From NCBI GenBank assembly GCA_038227135.1, contig JBBRQC010000003.1:71066-135065 (forward strand): a stretch of 64,000 bases of DNA, read 5' to 3'. Under the pieces are notes generated by a model. That model was not told where the DNA came from and did not search any database. It worked only from the letters and a program-made list of their open reading frames with translations. A program made the translations under genes and the position numbers. This DNA is from UBA4720 sp038227135 (GTDB lineage Bacteria; Gemmatimonadota; Gemmatimonadetes; Gemmatimonadales; Gemmatimonadaceae). How positions within the stretch are numbered: position 1 is the first letter of the stretch; each line of letters starts with the position of its first letter. Below, piece by piece: positions 42,795-52,054 of this stretch.

Positions 42795-43672
42795 GGGATA
42801 ATCTGGAATTCCTGTTTGGAATTCTGCTTGAATTGAGTGTGCTTGGCTGACATCGAGACTCCGAGATCGAGAACTTGGTCGATAGTCAACCGTACAACTC
42901 GGCCATTTGCAGAGTCCAGGTAATAGACCGCCGTTCCCGTTTCCGTAGCGTCGATTGATACACGATGTTGCTGAAGTCCGCCCTCTCCTCTGGCGTGCGC
43001 AGTATCGGTCCTTAGAACTACCAGCACCGAACGGCCCTCATAAGAGGCATCTCCTGAAACGAGATACGATCTGGTCGTACGTGCGAATGTCGGTATGCCC
43101 GCCTGACAGCCCTGCAGATCTGTCGAGTCTTTCCAACTCACCCCCGTGGATAACCGCTCCGGGAAAGCGATCAACAGATTGTGAAGATCTGCTGCCAGCA
43201 TTGAGCTGATCGTGTTGCATTTACTGCTGGCAAACCCTGTGTTGATTGTCATCGAGCTGTCGGTAAATGATCCGGATACTTGAACAGGTAACAGGACACC
43301 CTGGACCACTCCTATCAATCCCTGGGTGGTGGTCGTGGAAGTATCTATGAGAGCCGTGAAGTTTGTTGCCTGGTCTGCTGGCTCGAGGGTCAGCAATTCA
43401 TTGGTGACATTGGTGGAAATTTCACGATGGAACAGCGAATCAGGACCCATACTCTCAATGGCCGCACTTCTCGATACTCTGTATCTGACTTGTCCAGAAG
43501 CGTATTTGAAGGATGATGCTCCGGCAGTCGGCACTACGGACGCTGCTGGCTGGGAAACTGGGGGAGTTGGCACCGGAGATGGAGTAGCGGGCGGCGAACT
43601 TCGAGATCCGGCGCAAGCCACGGCCAATCCGGAAAGGAGGTACCAACACTCTCTTCGATTTGGAATCTTCAT
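42791..43672 (-). CDS. Predicted lipoprotein of unknown function (293 aa)
   Basis: Lipobox in LLSGLAVACAGS, then a Pro/Thr/Ser linker and a beta-rich domain (FKYASGQVRYRVSRSAAIES, NVTNELLTLEPADQATNFTALID, GRSVLVVLRTDTAHARGEGG). Two Cys (SSKCNT, LQGCQAG) may pair. I do not recognise the family. Located between dnaN (overlapping its end) and rnpB; probably outer-membrane anchored. Confidence 0.7.
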   Translation of the reverse strand: MKIPNRRECWYLLSGLAVACAGSRSSPPATPSPVPTPPVSQPAASVVPTAGASSFKYASGQVRYRVSRSAAIESMGPDSLFHREISTNVTNELLTLEPADQATNFTALIDTSTTTTQGLIGVVQGVLLPVQVSGSFTDSSMTINTGFASSKCNTISSMLAADLHNLLIAFPERLSTGVSWKDSTDLQGCQAGIPTFARTTRSYLVSGDASYEGRSVLVVLRTDTAHARGEGGLQQHRVSIDATETGTAVYYLDSANGRVVRLTIDQVLDLGVSMSAKHTQFKQNSKQEFQIIP

Positions 43673-43697
43673 TTACTCTCGCTCGTTGTTCTTCGGA

Positions 43698-43735
43698 TAA
43701 AAAGAACAACCTCCAGTGACATCACTGGAGGTTGT
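43698..43735 (-). terminator. rnpB terminator
   Basis: Minus-strand stem of 13 bp (ACAACCTCCAGTG/CACTGGAGGTTGT), 4-nt loop, tail CTTTTTATC, about 10 nt past the rnpB 3' end. Confidence 0.9.
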
Positions 43736-43744
43736 CAATTAGCG

Positions 43745-44130
43745 GAGCAACCGGTCTATAAGCCGGGTCCTGTCGGACTACGTGAGTAATCCGGACGATC
43801 ATTTCTCTACGAGCATGGTCACCCATGCCCTCTAGCAGCCTACCCGCGGTGTCTTGGTCGAGGTGGACTCCTCTCGCCGCATATTTGGCCTTGCTCCAGC
43901 CGGGGTTTGCCGTGCCGCTCATGTTGCCATGAGCGCGGTGGGCTCTTACTCCACCGTTTCACCCTTGCCTTCCCGAAAGATGGCGGTCTGTTCTCTGTGG
44001 CACTTTCCGTCACGGACGGCTCTCGCCATCCGTGCCCAGGTGTTACCTGGCAGCCTGTCCACTGGAGTCCGGACTTTCCTCGGATTGGTATCAATAAGAT
44101 ACCTATTCGCGATCGTCCGACCGGTTGCTC
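43745..44130 (-). ncRNA. rnpB: RNase P RNA, class A
   Basis: The ends pair in P1 (GAGCAACCGGTC with GACCGGTTGCTC). The 5' half has GAGGAAAGTCCGGACTCC and CAGGTAACACCTGGGCACGG-type P4/P10-12 sequences; the 3' end has GACCCGGCTTATAGACCGG. About 386 nt. A TATATT -10-like element lies 7 nt upstream of the predicted 5' end (44138-44143). The catalytic subunit of RNase P, 4 kb from its protein gene rnpA. Confidence 0.95.
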
Positions 44131-44264
44131 TTCGTTCAATATAAACCAAAATGACGAAGCAGGCGATTCGTCCAATGTAGGCCGTTTAGCGTGTGACGAA
44201 TATCTGACGCGCCCTCATATCGTTCTTGCGGTCTGGCTTTCCAACTCTCAACCGTGAGAATCAT

Positions 44265-45170
44265 ATGCCCTCGGATCCAAAGCGCAGCTCACCTCGTATT
44301 CCCGTATCGACGATTCTCACACCACTCGAGCGGTCGAGGGTAGACGCGGCAGCACAAGGATTGTGTGACCCTCTTCATCGAGAATCGCTTGATGAAGTGC
44401 TTTCCGATCTGAGGGAGCAAAAAGCTGGTTTGGTGCTGATATCCGTCACGCGATACGGATCGCAGAGTTCGGCACGGGTGGCAGCAATGGTTCGGGAGTT
44501 CCCGAGAATTCCTGCCATAGCTCTATTGACTGAGACCCAAAGCTCAACTCCGCATACCACCCTGGCGCTCGGACAACTCGGTATTCGAACCCTCGTCGAC
44601 GCGAGAATGCCAGCGGGTTGGCAAACTCTCAGAAATCTCTTGGCCTCTCAGGGATCAACGGATTTACAGCGCTCGGCCCTCACCCAGATTAGCCTGGACC
44701 TGCCTGGAGTTTCCAAGGATTGCTGGAGATTCTTCGAGCTGCTTTTCGATACGTCTCCTAAAATCTCGACCGTCCGCCAACTGGCGCGTCACCTGAACAT
44801 TCTTCCGAGCACGCTGATGAGTCGTTTCTTCAGGGCAAAATTGCCGGCTCCAAAACGCTATCTATCCCTCGCCCGGCTGATACGAGCTGCTCGACTCTTC
44901 GAGAATCCAGGGTTGTCAGTAGCTCGGGTGGCGAATCACCTGGACTACTCGTCACCCCAAAGCTTCGGCCGGCATGTACGCACGGTCATGAGCATGTCTC
45001 CGGTCAAATTCAGAAGTACCTATGATGGACAAGGCATGCTCCAGTACTTCAGAACGGAACTCATTCTCCCGTACGCAGAGGTCCTCTGCACATTCCGACC
45101 ATCGGCGGCTTACCCGGGCTGGATACCGAAATCACACAAACCCGGGCGTGGTAACAACACTAACGCGTGA
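44265..45170 (+). CDS. AraC-type regulator with a receiver-like N-terminus (301 aa)
   Basis: C-terminal double helix-turn-helix: ISTVRQLARHLNILPSTLMSRF and LSVARVANHLDYSSPQSFGRHVR, with MSPVKFRS. The N-terminal 125 residues alternate strands and helices (AGLVLISVTRYGSQ, IPAIALLTET, GIRTLVDARMPAGWQTL) like a response-regulator receiver, but no phospho-acceptor Asp is in the expected place, so it is a degenerate receiver or other sensor. DNA targets unknown. Convergent with pyrE, overlapping by 11 nt; a histidine kinase follows beyond pyrE. Confidence 0.82.
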   Translation: MPSDPKRSSPRIPVSTILTPLERSRVDAAAQGLCDPLHRESLDEVLSDLREQKAGLVLISVTRYGSQSSARVAAMVREFPRIPAIALLTETQSSTPHTTLALGQLGIRTLVDARMPAGWQTLRNLLASQGSTDLQRSALTQISLDLPGVSKDCWRFFELLFDTSPKISTVRQLARHLNILPSTLMSRFFRAKLPAPKRYLSLARLIRAARLFENPGLSVARVANHLDYSSPQSFGRHVRTVMSMSPVKFRSTYDGQGMLQYFRTELILPYAEVLCTFRPSAAYPGWIPKSHKPGRGNNTNA

Positions 45171-45717
45171 GAGCAGCCATGATCTGGGTTGCAGTCGCTA
45201 GACTTACAACACTGACGCCGGCCATTTCAATCGCCTGTCTTCCCCCCTCTTCGCGATCTACCAGTGCCAGGACACCAACCACGGAGCCTTTTGCGCTGCG
45301 CACGGCATCGATAGCGCGCAGCGCGGAACCGCCCGTGGTTATGACATCCTCTATTATCGCAACGCGGTCTCCTTCCCTGAACGGTCCTTCGAGAAGCTTT
45401 CCGGTTCCGTGTGTTTTTACCTCCTTCCGCACGGTGAAAGCGCGGAGCGGATGGTCCGAGGCAACACTCGCATAACTGATGGCGTAAGAAATCGGATCGG
45501 CCCCGAGCGTGAGGCCTCCAATGGCGTCAATGCTCCAGCCCGTCTCCCGAAGAACCGAGAGTGCCAGAGGTCCAATCATGGCCAATCCCTCCGGGCTCAT
45601 CGTGGTCAAGCGGGCATCAACGTAAAAGTCCGACTCCTTTCCTGAGGCAAGCTTGAAGCGGCCACGCTTTGCGGAACGTTCCGCGAGCAGTGTGATCAAC
45701 GCTGAGCGATCGGTCAT
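45160..45717 (-). CDS. pyrE: Orotate phosphoribosyltransferase (185 aa)
   Basis: De novo pyrimidine step orotate + PRPP to OMP. GRFKLASGKESDFYVDAR, GGLTLGADPISYA, VRKEVKTHGTGKLLEGPFREGD and PRPP loop VAIIEDVITTGGSALRAID. Normal length. A lone gene between two convergent or divergent regulators. Confidence 0.96.
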   Translation of the reverse strand: MTDRSALITLLAERSAKRGRFKLASGKESDFYVDARLTTMSPEGLAMIGPLALSVLRETGWSIDAIGGLTLGADPISYAISYASVASDHPLRAFTVRKEVKTHGTGKLLEGPFREGDRVAIIEDVITTGGSALRAIDAVRSAKGSVVGVLALVDREEGGRQAIEMAGVSVVSLATATQIMAALTR

Positions 45718-45753
45718 GGTGCGAGAGGTTATGGATTCTTATGATTGGAGTCA

Positions 45754-46701
45754 ATGCATTCGTCTTCACCGCTTAGGTTTGATTCTTGGACAGGTCTCAT
45801 TGGATGGATTGTGTCGCTAGCGACCGTTCTGGGGCTGGCCTTGGTGCTGCGCCACGAGCGACGACAAGCTCGCAGCCTTGTGGAGCGCTCCAAAGAACTT
45901 GAGCGCCTCTCCTCGGAGTTATTGCGGGTCAACCGGATGAAAAGCGAGTTCCTCGCGAACGTGTCTCACGAGCTGCGTACTCCTCTCAACGCGATAGTCG
46001 GTTTTGTCGATCTTCTTCGAGAGGGAGTATACGGAGAGCTAGCTCCGCGTCAGGTGAAGCCGGTCGAGCGCATCGAAGCGTCTGCCAACCACCTTCGACA
46101 TCTGGTCGACCAGGTTCTCGATTTGGCGAAAATGGCCGCTGGACGGCTCGAGATTCATACGGAAACGATCGATCTGCGCCCTTTCGTGCTGGATGTCGCG
46201 AGTGAAATAGAATCGCTGGTTAGCGAAAAGGGGCTGATCCTGTCCCTGGTCATGGGCGCAGCTCTCCCTCGAATCAGAACCGACCCCACTCATCTGCGCC
46301 AGATTCTCGTGAATCTCCTCGGAAACGCCGTGAAATACACCAATGACGGAGGGATCGTCATTCGTACGCGCCTCGTCGACTCACTTTCGGAGGCCGTTCC
46401 TCCGTTGCCTGATCCAGCCCCGTACCCCGCCAATCCATGGATCGGAATACAGGTAATCGACACCGGAATTGGGATTCATCCAGCTGACCAAATCCGGATA
46501 TTCGAGGAGTTCGAGCAGGTTGATGCAGGTCCGCGCGGCAACTCCGCCGAGCGTGGGACTGGTCTGGGACTCGCCATCTCGAGGCGCCTTGCCGGTCTTA
46601 TCGGTGGGATGGTCGAGCTCGAGAGTGAACCGGGAAAAGGGTCGACCTTTACGTTGTGGCTCCCCGTTGATCCTGACGACCTAACGACTGCGTCTAAGTA
46701 G
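45754..46701 (+). CDS. Orphan membrane histidine kinase (315 aa)
   Basis: One membrane helix (TGLIGWIVSLATVLGLALVL), a short coiled coil, then H box SEFLANVSHELRTPLNAIVG, N box LVNLLGNAVKYTNDGG, G1 VIDTGIGIHPADQ, G2 GTGLGLAISRRLAG. No periplasmic sensor domain, so it must sense in the membrane or through partners. ATG 45754 with GGAG is preferred over a TTG 9 nt upstream. No response regulator with a receiver Asp is adjacent. The 3' end overlaps the Ser/Thr kinase gene by 21 nt. Confidence 0.9.
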   Translation: MHSSSPLRFDSWTGLIGWIVSLATVLGLALVLRHERRQARSLVERSKELERLSSELLRVNRMKSEFLANVSHELRTPLNAIVGFVDLLREGVYGELAPRQVKPVERIEASANHLRHLVDQVLDLAKMAAGRLEIHTETIDLRPFVLDVASEIESLVSEKGLILSLVMGAALPRIRTDPTHLRQILVNLLGNAVKYTNDGGIVIRTRLVDSLSEAVPPLPDPAPYPANPWIGIQVIDTGIGIHPADQIRIFEEFEQVDAGPRGNSAERGTGLGLAISRRLAGLIGGMVELESEPGKGSTFTLWLPVDPDDLTTASK

Positions 46702-47589
46702 TCCCTTGAACTTGGCGAGAATCCTTGGCTCATCAGGTGTGATGCGTGCAGCCTCGGCGAAAGCATTGGCGAAGGCCACAACGCTCGGATACCTGTCAGC
46801 GGGAGACCGTCCCAGCGCGCGCATCACGACAGCATCAAGCTCAGGCGCAAAATCAAAATTGCCCTCTCCGGCATCCTTGAGAGGAATCGGAGGCATCGTG
46901 AGGAGCTGAGTAAACATCTCCCTCGGCGCCTTGGCGGTGTAGGGAAGACAGCGCGTGAGCAGATAATAAGCAATTGTCGCAAGGCTGTACTGGTCGGCGG
47001 CGGCCGTCACAATCTCACCGGATAGCGCTTCCGGCGCGATATACATGAGAGTCCCGACGAAAAAACCAGCGCGCGTCAGTCGCTCATCTCCAGACGCCTG
47101 CGTGTCGGTCGCAATGCCGAAGTCGAGCAGCTTGACGAGCCTGGTCTTGGCGTCATACATCACGTTTTCGGGCTTCAGGTCTCGATGGACAATCCCCGCA
47201 TCGTGAGCGGCCTGGACTCCGGCAGCTATCTGAGAGACGATGGCGGACACCTCATCCCTCGGCACCGGAGCGTACTGCTTGGCGTAACGGTCGAGGATCT
47301 CGCCCTCGGCCCACTCGATCGCGAGAAAATGAAGACCGCTCTCGGATTGCCCGATTTCAATGGTTTCGACGACGTTGGGATGCCTTACGCGGGCGCCGTA
47401 TTTTGCCTCTCGCACGAAACGAGTAACGGCAGTCGCGTCCTGACGCAGTTTTTCCCGTAGCACTTTGAGAGCAACGGTGCCATGATTCGGGTGTTCAGCC
47501 AGGTATACGGATGAAGTCCCGCCTTCGCCTACCTCTTTCCTGACGCTATAGCCTGCTACGGAAGCGCCGACCATCTGTTCTCGAGACAC
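46681..47589 (-). CDS. Soluble Hanks-type Ser/Thr protein kinase (302 aa)
   Basis: Complete kinase: EVGEGGTSSVYLAE (P-loop), VALKVL (Lys), IVHRDLKPENVMYD, LLDFGIATD, GTLMYIAPEAL and a conserved C-lobe Arg near ADRYPSV. No transmembrane helix or extracellular domain, unlike PknB; only a short basic tail (FKGLLRRSR). GTG at 47589 or ATG at 47574 are both possible starts. Substrates unknown. Confidence 0.9.
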   Translation of the reverse strand: MSREQMVGASVAGYSVRKEVGEGGTSSVYLAEHPNHGTVALKVLREKLRQDATAVTRFVREAKYGARVRHPNVVETIEIGQSESGLHFLAIEWAEGEILDRYAKQYAPVPRDEVSAIVSQIAAGVQAAHDAGIVHRDLKPENVMYDAKTRLVKLLDFGIATDTQASGDERLTRAGFFVGTLMYIAPEALSGEIVTAAADQYSLATIAYYLLTRCLPYTAKAPREMFTQLLTMPPIPLKDAGEGNFDFAPELDAVVMRALGRSPADRYPSVVAFANAFAEAARITPDEPRILAKFKGLLRRSR

Positions 47590-47639
47590 GCCGCGAAACT
47601 AACAGAAACAGGCGAACCCGGATAGGGTATTAATCACTC

Positions 47640-49025
47640 ATGCTGATTTTCAAGAAACGATTTCCGGAAATACTCCTTCTCGGCTCAGTGCTCGCGTGCA
47701 ACTCGGCAACATCCGGTGGAAACGCCCGGCCAAATCCGCGAGCCCTTCCGGCAGAAGGTAGTGCGCCCTCTGATGTGAGCGACATCTATCGGCAAATTGG
47801 CCTGCTGGCCGCGCCGAACCCGCTCGCATTCGTAGGAAGAATCTCCTCCTTTGCCAGCGCGTCTCCAGATACGACGCTGGTTCTCGCGAGTATCTCGATC
47901 CCCAATCGCGCCCTCACTTTTACGAGAGAAGGCGACAGATATCGCGCTCCCTACGAAGTGAAACTCACGCTCGTCCGCAACGGAAGCGAAGCGGCGAGTG
48001 TGAACGTGATGGAGATAGTGCGCGTTGGCTCATTCAGAGAAACCAACCGGACCGATGAAAGTGTGATTTTCCAGCACTACTTCCATGTCCAGCCAGGGGC
48101 GTACGATCTCTCGGTTACGGTCCGCGATGTCGGGGGATCTCGCACCGCATCCCAGCAAGCTGCGATCGGAGTGCCCTCTCTGGGTGCAGGGCGCTTGTCC
48201 ACTCCTACCCTCGTCTATGAGGCGACGGGCCGCTCGATGCTGGACTCCGCTCCACAACTTTTGGCCAGCCCTCGTTCGAGCGCGGTGTTCGGTCGTGACA
48301 GCACCGTGGCGATCTACATCGAAGGCTATGGCCCGGGCACCCGGCTCCCGGTCAACTTCGTAGTACGGAATGACAAGGGCGCAGAGATATGGCGTGATTC
48401 AGCCGCGCTTGCGCGAAATGGAGGGCTTTTCAGTGGGGTTGTGAATGTTCCGATTTCAACCGTCGGAGTCGGCGTTGCCCGGGTGTTTTTTACTCGCCGT
48501 GATGCAAGGGGTGCCGACAGCATGGACGCGCCGCTGTTCGTGAGCTTTGGCGAGGATATTCCGCTCATGTCGTTCGAAGACATGGTCGGCTATCTCCGGT
48601 TCTTTGCCAGCCCTTCACGCCTCAACGGCCTTCGCGATGCGCCTTTGGAAAGGCGTGCGTCAATGTGGGCGGAATTTCTGCGTGCAACTGACCCGATTCC
48701 GGAAACCCCCACGAACGAGGACCTCCAGGCCTACTTCGGAAGGGTGCAACAGGCCAATCTCCAATTCAGAATGGATCGGAATCCTGGATGGCTGTCCGAT
48801 CGCGGGATGGTTTTTGTCGCTTTGGGTGAGCCCGACGAGGTTTTCGATCGAACCATCAACCAAACGCTTTCAACGACACAAGTTTCCTCCGCCGCCCGCC
48901 TTCAGATCTGGCAGTATCGCCAGTACAACGCGCAGCTCGTTTTTTATGAAGATACGGGCAGATGGAGATTGACTCGTCCGAGCGAAATAGAATTCCTTTC
49001 TCTCAGCGTTCGGCACCAGCGCTGA
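47640..49025 (+). CDS. GWxTD-domain lipoprotein (461 aa)
   Basis: Lipobox LLGSVLACNS, beta-sandwich repeats (residues 90-290), then the GWxTD domain NPGWLSDRGMVFVALGEPDEVF and LQIWQYRQYNAQLVFYEDTGRWRLT. GWxTD proteins are found mainly in Bacteroidota and Gemmatimonadota-type genomes; their function is unknown. A terminator follows 35 nt after the stop. Confidence 0.85.
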   Translation: MLIFKKRFPEILLLGSVLACNSATSGGNARPNPRALPAEGSAPSDVSDIYRQIGLLAAPNPLAFVGRISSFASASPDTTLVLASISIPNRALTFTREGDRYRAPYEVKLTLVRNGSEAASVNVMEIVRVGSFRETNRTDESVIFQHYFHVQPGAYDLSVTVRDVGGSRTASQQAAIGVPSLGAGRLSTPTLVYEATGRSMLDSAPQLLASPRSSAVFGRDSTVAIYIEGYGPGTRLPVNFVVRNDKGAEIWRDSAALARNGGLFSGVVNVPISTVGVGVARVFFTRRDARGADSMDAPLFVSFGEDIPLMSFEDMVGYLRFFASPSRLNGLRDAPLERRASMWAEFLRATDPIPETPTNEDLQAYFGRVQQANLQFRMDRNPGWLSDRGMVFVALGEPDEVFDRTINQTLSTTQVSSAARLQIWQYRQYNAQLVFYEDTGRWRLTRPSEIEFLSLSVRHQR

Positions 49026-49060
49026 GCCTGTACTCGACCAACCGCAGAAACGGAGCTGAC

Positions 49061-49093
49061 ACGCCCTCGCGCCCTAGTAAGCGGGGGCGTTTT
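49061..49093 (+). terminator. Terminator after the GWxTD gene
   Basis: 10-bp stem ACGCCCTCGC/GCGGGGGCGT with one G-U, 10-nt loop and a T4 tail. It ends only 12 nt before the polA start. Confidence 0.8.
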
Positions 49094-49098
49094 ATATT
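49093..49098 (+). promoter_or_regulatory. -10-like element giving a leaderless polA transcript
   Basis: TATATT lies 6 nt before the polA ATG, so transcription would begin at or next to the start codon. No ribosome binding site is present. The same hexamer precedes rnpB. No good -35 is visible because the terminator occupies that position. Confidence 0.45.
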
Positions 49099-49104
49099 GA
49101 CTTC

Positions 49105-52050
49105 ATGAAAGCTCCGGAAAGCCCCCGATTGTTTCTTGTCGATGGGTATGCCCTTATCTACCGAGCTTTTTTCGCCCTGATCTCGCGGCCTCTTACCACA
49201 AGCAAAGGCGAGAACACTTCAGCGAGCTGGGGGATAGCAAACTTTCTCCAGAGACTCCTCACGAAGCACCAGCCGGAGTATCTCGGGTGGGTTCATGACT
49301 CTGGTCTTTCGTTTCGCCATGAGCGCTATCCAGCGTACAAGGCGACCCGCGAGAAGCTTACCGAAGAACTGCAGTCGGACTTTGATCGCGGAATGGATCG
49401 CATATGCGAGATGCTGGACGCGTATCGCATTCCAATCATGACTCTGCCCGGATATGAAGCCGACGATGTCATCGGAACGCTGGTGGCGAAAAGCGTCGAC
49501 GCGGGTGTCAACGTGGTCGTGGTGTCCGGAGACAAGGATTTCCAGCAGCTGGTAAAACCGGGCGTCTGGCTTCTCAATCCAGGCCGTGGCGGTCCGGCCA
49601 ACGTCGAGGAGCACTGGGTCGGCGTGGAAAACGCCGACGAACGGCTTGGGGTAGCGCCGGAATTCGTCACCGACTACCTCGCTCTGGTGGGTGACTCATC
49701 CGACAATATCCCCGGAGTAAAAGGCATCGGGGACAAGACGGCAAGCGAGCTGGTGAAACAGTATGGGCACCTCGAGTCGATCCTGGCGCACGCTGGCGAG
49801 ATTATCAAGAAACGTCCGCGCGAAGCGCTCCTCGAGCATGCAGACAACGCCAGGTTGTCCAAGGAATTAGTAACAATAAGGGACGATTTAGCGGTCCCAT
49901 TCGATCTCGAATCGCTCCGGGTGAAGGAGCCAGACTATCACCGGCTGCGGGATCTGTTCATCGAGCTGGAATTTCATGCGCTCGCCAAAGATTCGGCCGT
50001 ACAGGCACCAATCGAAGAAAAACTCCAGCAGAGCGTCAACTACGTGACCGTTGATACGATCGAGGCGATGGAGCGCGCCGTCGGTCGCGCGCGCGAAACC
50101 GGAGTGATTGCGATCGGTACCGAGACTTTGATCGATCCCGAGAGTCCGCAGCCGGTAGATCCCCTCCGCTCATCGCTCGTTTCGATTGCAATCGCAGTTG
50201 GCGAAGGTGAAGCATTCTACTTCCCACTTCGGCACAAATTGCCACAAGGCGGGCAGGGAGAGCTTCTCGTCGACGCCGCCGGCGACCGTTCGGCAACAGA
50301 CGCGCCGGAAGACCGCGGCCTCATTCGAGGAGGCGACGAACCATTCGCCGAGCCGACGACCAAGAAAAAGAAGGTCAGTAGCGATTCATTGAGCATCGCC
50401 GCCAGAATGCTGCGGGATAACACGCCAACCAGTGTTCGCAATCTTCCGCGGCTCGATTCTCCGGAGATGCAGCCGTTCAGAGATCTTCTGGCAGATCCCG
50501 CGATCCGGAAGACCGCACAGAACTCGAAGTACGACCTGCTCATGTTGCGTAGCGCCGGAATAACTCTCGCCGGTCTGGACTTCGACACCATGCTCGCGAG
50601 CTATGTGCTGGATCCAGGACGCCGCTCGCACGGTCTGGATGTGCTGGCGCTCGAGTTTCTCGAACACACAATGACCTCGTACGCGGATCTGTGTGGCAAG
50701 GGCCGGACAGCGATCCCGTTCGACGAGTGTCCCGTACCTGCGGCGCGAGACTACGCCTGCGAGGATGCCGACATGGCCCTGCGGTTGCGCCGGGTATTTG
50801 AGCCGCAGCTGGAAACTTACGAGCTGACCAAGCTTTTTGACGGCGTGGAAATACCACTTGTCGATGTACTGGCCGAGATGGAATGGACCGGGATTGCGAT
50901 CGACCTTCCGTTGTTTGCCTCGCTGAAACAACGCTTTCAGACGGAGCGCGAGTCTGTCGAGAAGCAGATCCATGAGGCAGCGGGAGTGGAGTTCAACATC
51001 AACTCCAACCCACAACTTCGGGACATTCTCTTCGGGAAGCTGAATCTTCCCGTTATCAAGCGAACCAGCACGGGTCCGTCAACCGACGCGGCAGTGCTCA
51101 CGGAACTGGCAGAAGCAGGGCATGAATTACCGACATTGCTCATGGAGTACAGGGAGCTGTCCAAGCTCGAGAACACTTACCTCGATGCGCTGCCTCGGCT
51201 CGTCAACCCGAAAACCGGCCGGCTGCATACTTCCTTCAATCAGACGGTCGCCAGCAGCGGAAGGCTTTCATCCAACGATCCGAATCTTCAGAACATTCCG
51301 ATTCGGCGTGAGCTGGGCCGAGACATAAGGCGAGGGTTCATCCCGCGCAAAGGCTGGCTGCTGTTGGCTGCCGATTATTCACAGATCGAGCTTCGCCTGC
51401 TTGCTCACCTGTCTCATGATCCAGCATTTGTCGAAGCGTTTAGGGCAGGTGGCGACATCCATCGCCAGACCGCGGCACTCATCTTCGAAGTTCCCCTGGA
51501 TGAAGTGACGAGCACAATGCGCAGTCGGGCCAAGACAATCAATTTCGCCACTATCTATGGGCAGGGGGCTCACGCTCTCTCTCGTCAGCTCGGTATTGAA
51601 CACGCCGAGGCGAAAGATTTCATCACGCGCTACTTCGAGCGTTTTCAGGGAGTTCGCAACTACCTCGATTCGATGGTGGCATTTGCCCGCGAGCACGGAT
51701 ACGTGCAGACGATATTCGGCAGGCGGCGATATATCCCTGAGCTGCGCGAGCGGAATTTCAATATCCGCGCTTTCGGCGAAAGAGTGGCGGCGAACTCACC
51801 AATTCAGGGGTCCGCTGCCGATCTAATAAAGATTGCGATGATCAGAATCGATGATGCGCTACGAACGCAGCAGCTCCAGAGCAAGATGCTGCTTCAGGTG
51901 CACGACGAGCTGGTCTTTGAGGTGATTCCGAGCGAGCTCGACAAAGTGCAGGAACTCGTGAAGTACGAAATGGAGCACGCCGCAGAGCTGTCAGTTCCCC
52001 TAGTCGTCGATCTTGGCGTCGGAAAGAACTGGCTGGAGACGAAACTCTAG
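49105..52050 (+). CDS. polA: DNA polymerase I (981 aa)
   Basis: 5'-nuclease domain (FLVDGYALIYRAFFAL, YEADDVIGTLVAK, DKDFQQLV, GDSSDNIPGVKGIGDKTA), proofreading domain, and polymerase motifs A (LLAADYSQIELRLLAHL), B (RSRAKTINFATIYGQGAHAL) and C (LQVHDELVFEV). The 3'-5' exonuclease first motif reads IAIGTETLID where the family has FDTET, so one of the metal-binding Asp residues is Gly; NSKYDLLML and YACEDADMAL are intact. About 70 residues of low complexity are inserted in this domain. The polymerase should be active; proofreading is doubtful. Confidence 0.97.
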   Translation: MKAPESPRLFLVDGYALIYRAFFALISRPLTTSKGENTSASWGIANFLQRLLTKHQPEYLGWVHDSGLSFRHERYPAYKATREKLTEELQSDFDRGMDRICEMLDAYRIPIMTLPGYEADDVIGTLVAKSVDAGVNVVVVSGDKDFQQLVKPGVWLLNPGRGGPANVEEHWVGVENADERLGVAPEFVTDYLALVGDSSDNIPGVKGIGDKTASELVKQYGHLESILAHAGEIIKKRPREALLEHADNARLSKELVTIRDDLAVPFDLESLRVKEPDYHRLRDLFIELEFHALAKDSAVQAPIEEKLQQSVNYVTVDTIEAMERAVGRARETGVIAIGTETLIDPESPQPVDPLRSSLVSIAIAVGEGEAFYFPLRHKLPQGGQGELLVDAAGDRSATDAPEDRGLIRGGDEPFAEPTTKKKKVSSDSLSIAARMLRDNTPTSVRNLPRLDSPEMQPFRDLLADPAIRKTAQNSKYDLLMLRSAGITLAGLDFDTMLASYVLDPGRRSHGLDVLALEFLEHTMTSYADLCGKGRTAIPFDECPVPAARDYACEDADMALRLRRVFEPQLETYELTKLFDGVEIPLVDVLAEMEWTGIAIDLPLFASLKQRFQTERESVEKQIHEAAGVEFNINSNPQLRDILFGKLNLPVIKRTSTGPSTDAAVLTELAEAGHELPTLLMEYRELSKLENTYLDALPRLVNPKTGRLHTSFNQTVASSGRLSSNDPNLQNIPIRRELGRDIRRGFIPRKGWLLLAADYSQIELRLLAHLSHDPAFVEAFRAGGDIHRQTAALIFEVPLDEVTSTMRSRAKTINFATIYGQGAHALSRQLGIEHAEAKDFITRYFERFQGVRNYLDSMVAFAREHGYVQTIFGRRRYIPELRERNFNIRAFGERVAANSPIQGSAADLIKIAMIRIDDALRTQQLQSKMLLQVHDELVFEVIPSELDKVQELVKYEMEHAAELSVPLVVDLGVGKNWLETKL

Positions 52051-52054
52051 AGCC

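Noticed and set aside
46681..46701. Overlap of histidine kinase and Ser/Thr kinase genes as evidence of a frameshift
   Set aside because: Both C-termini are complete and family-like, so the overlap is genuine convergent packing.
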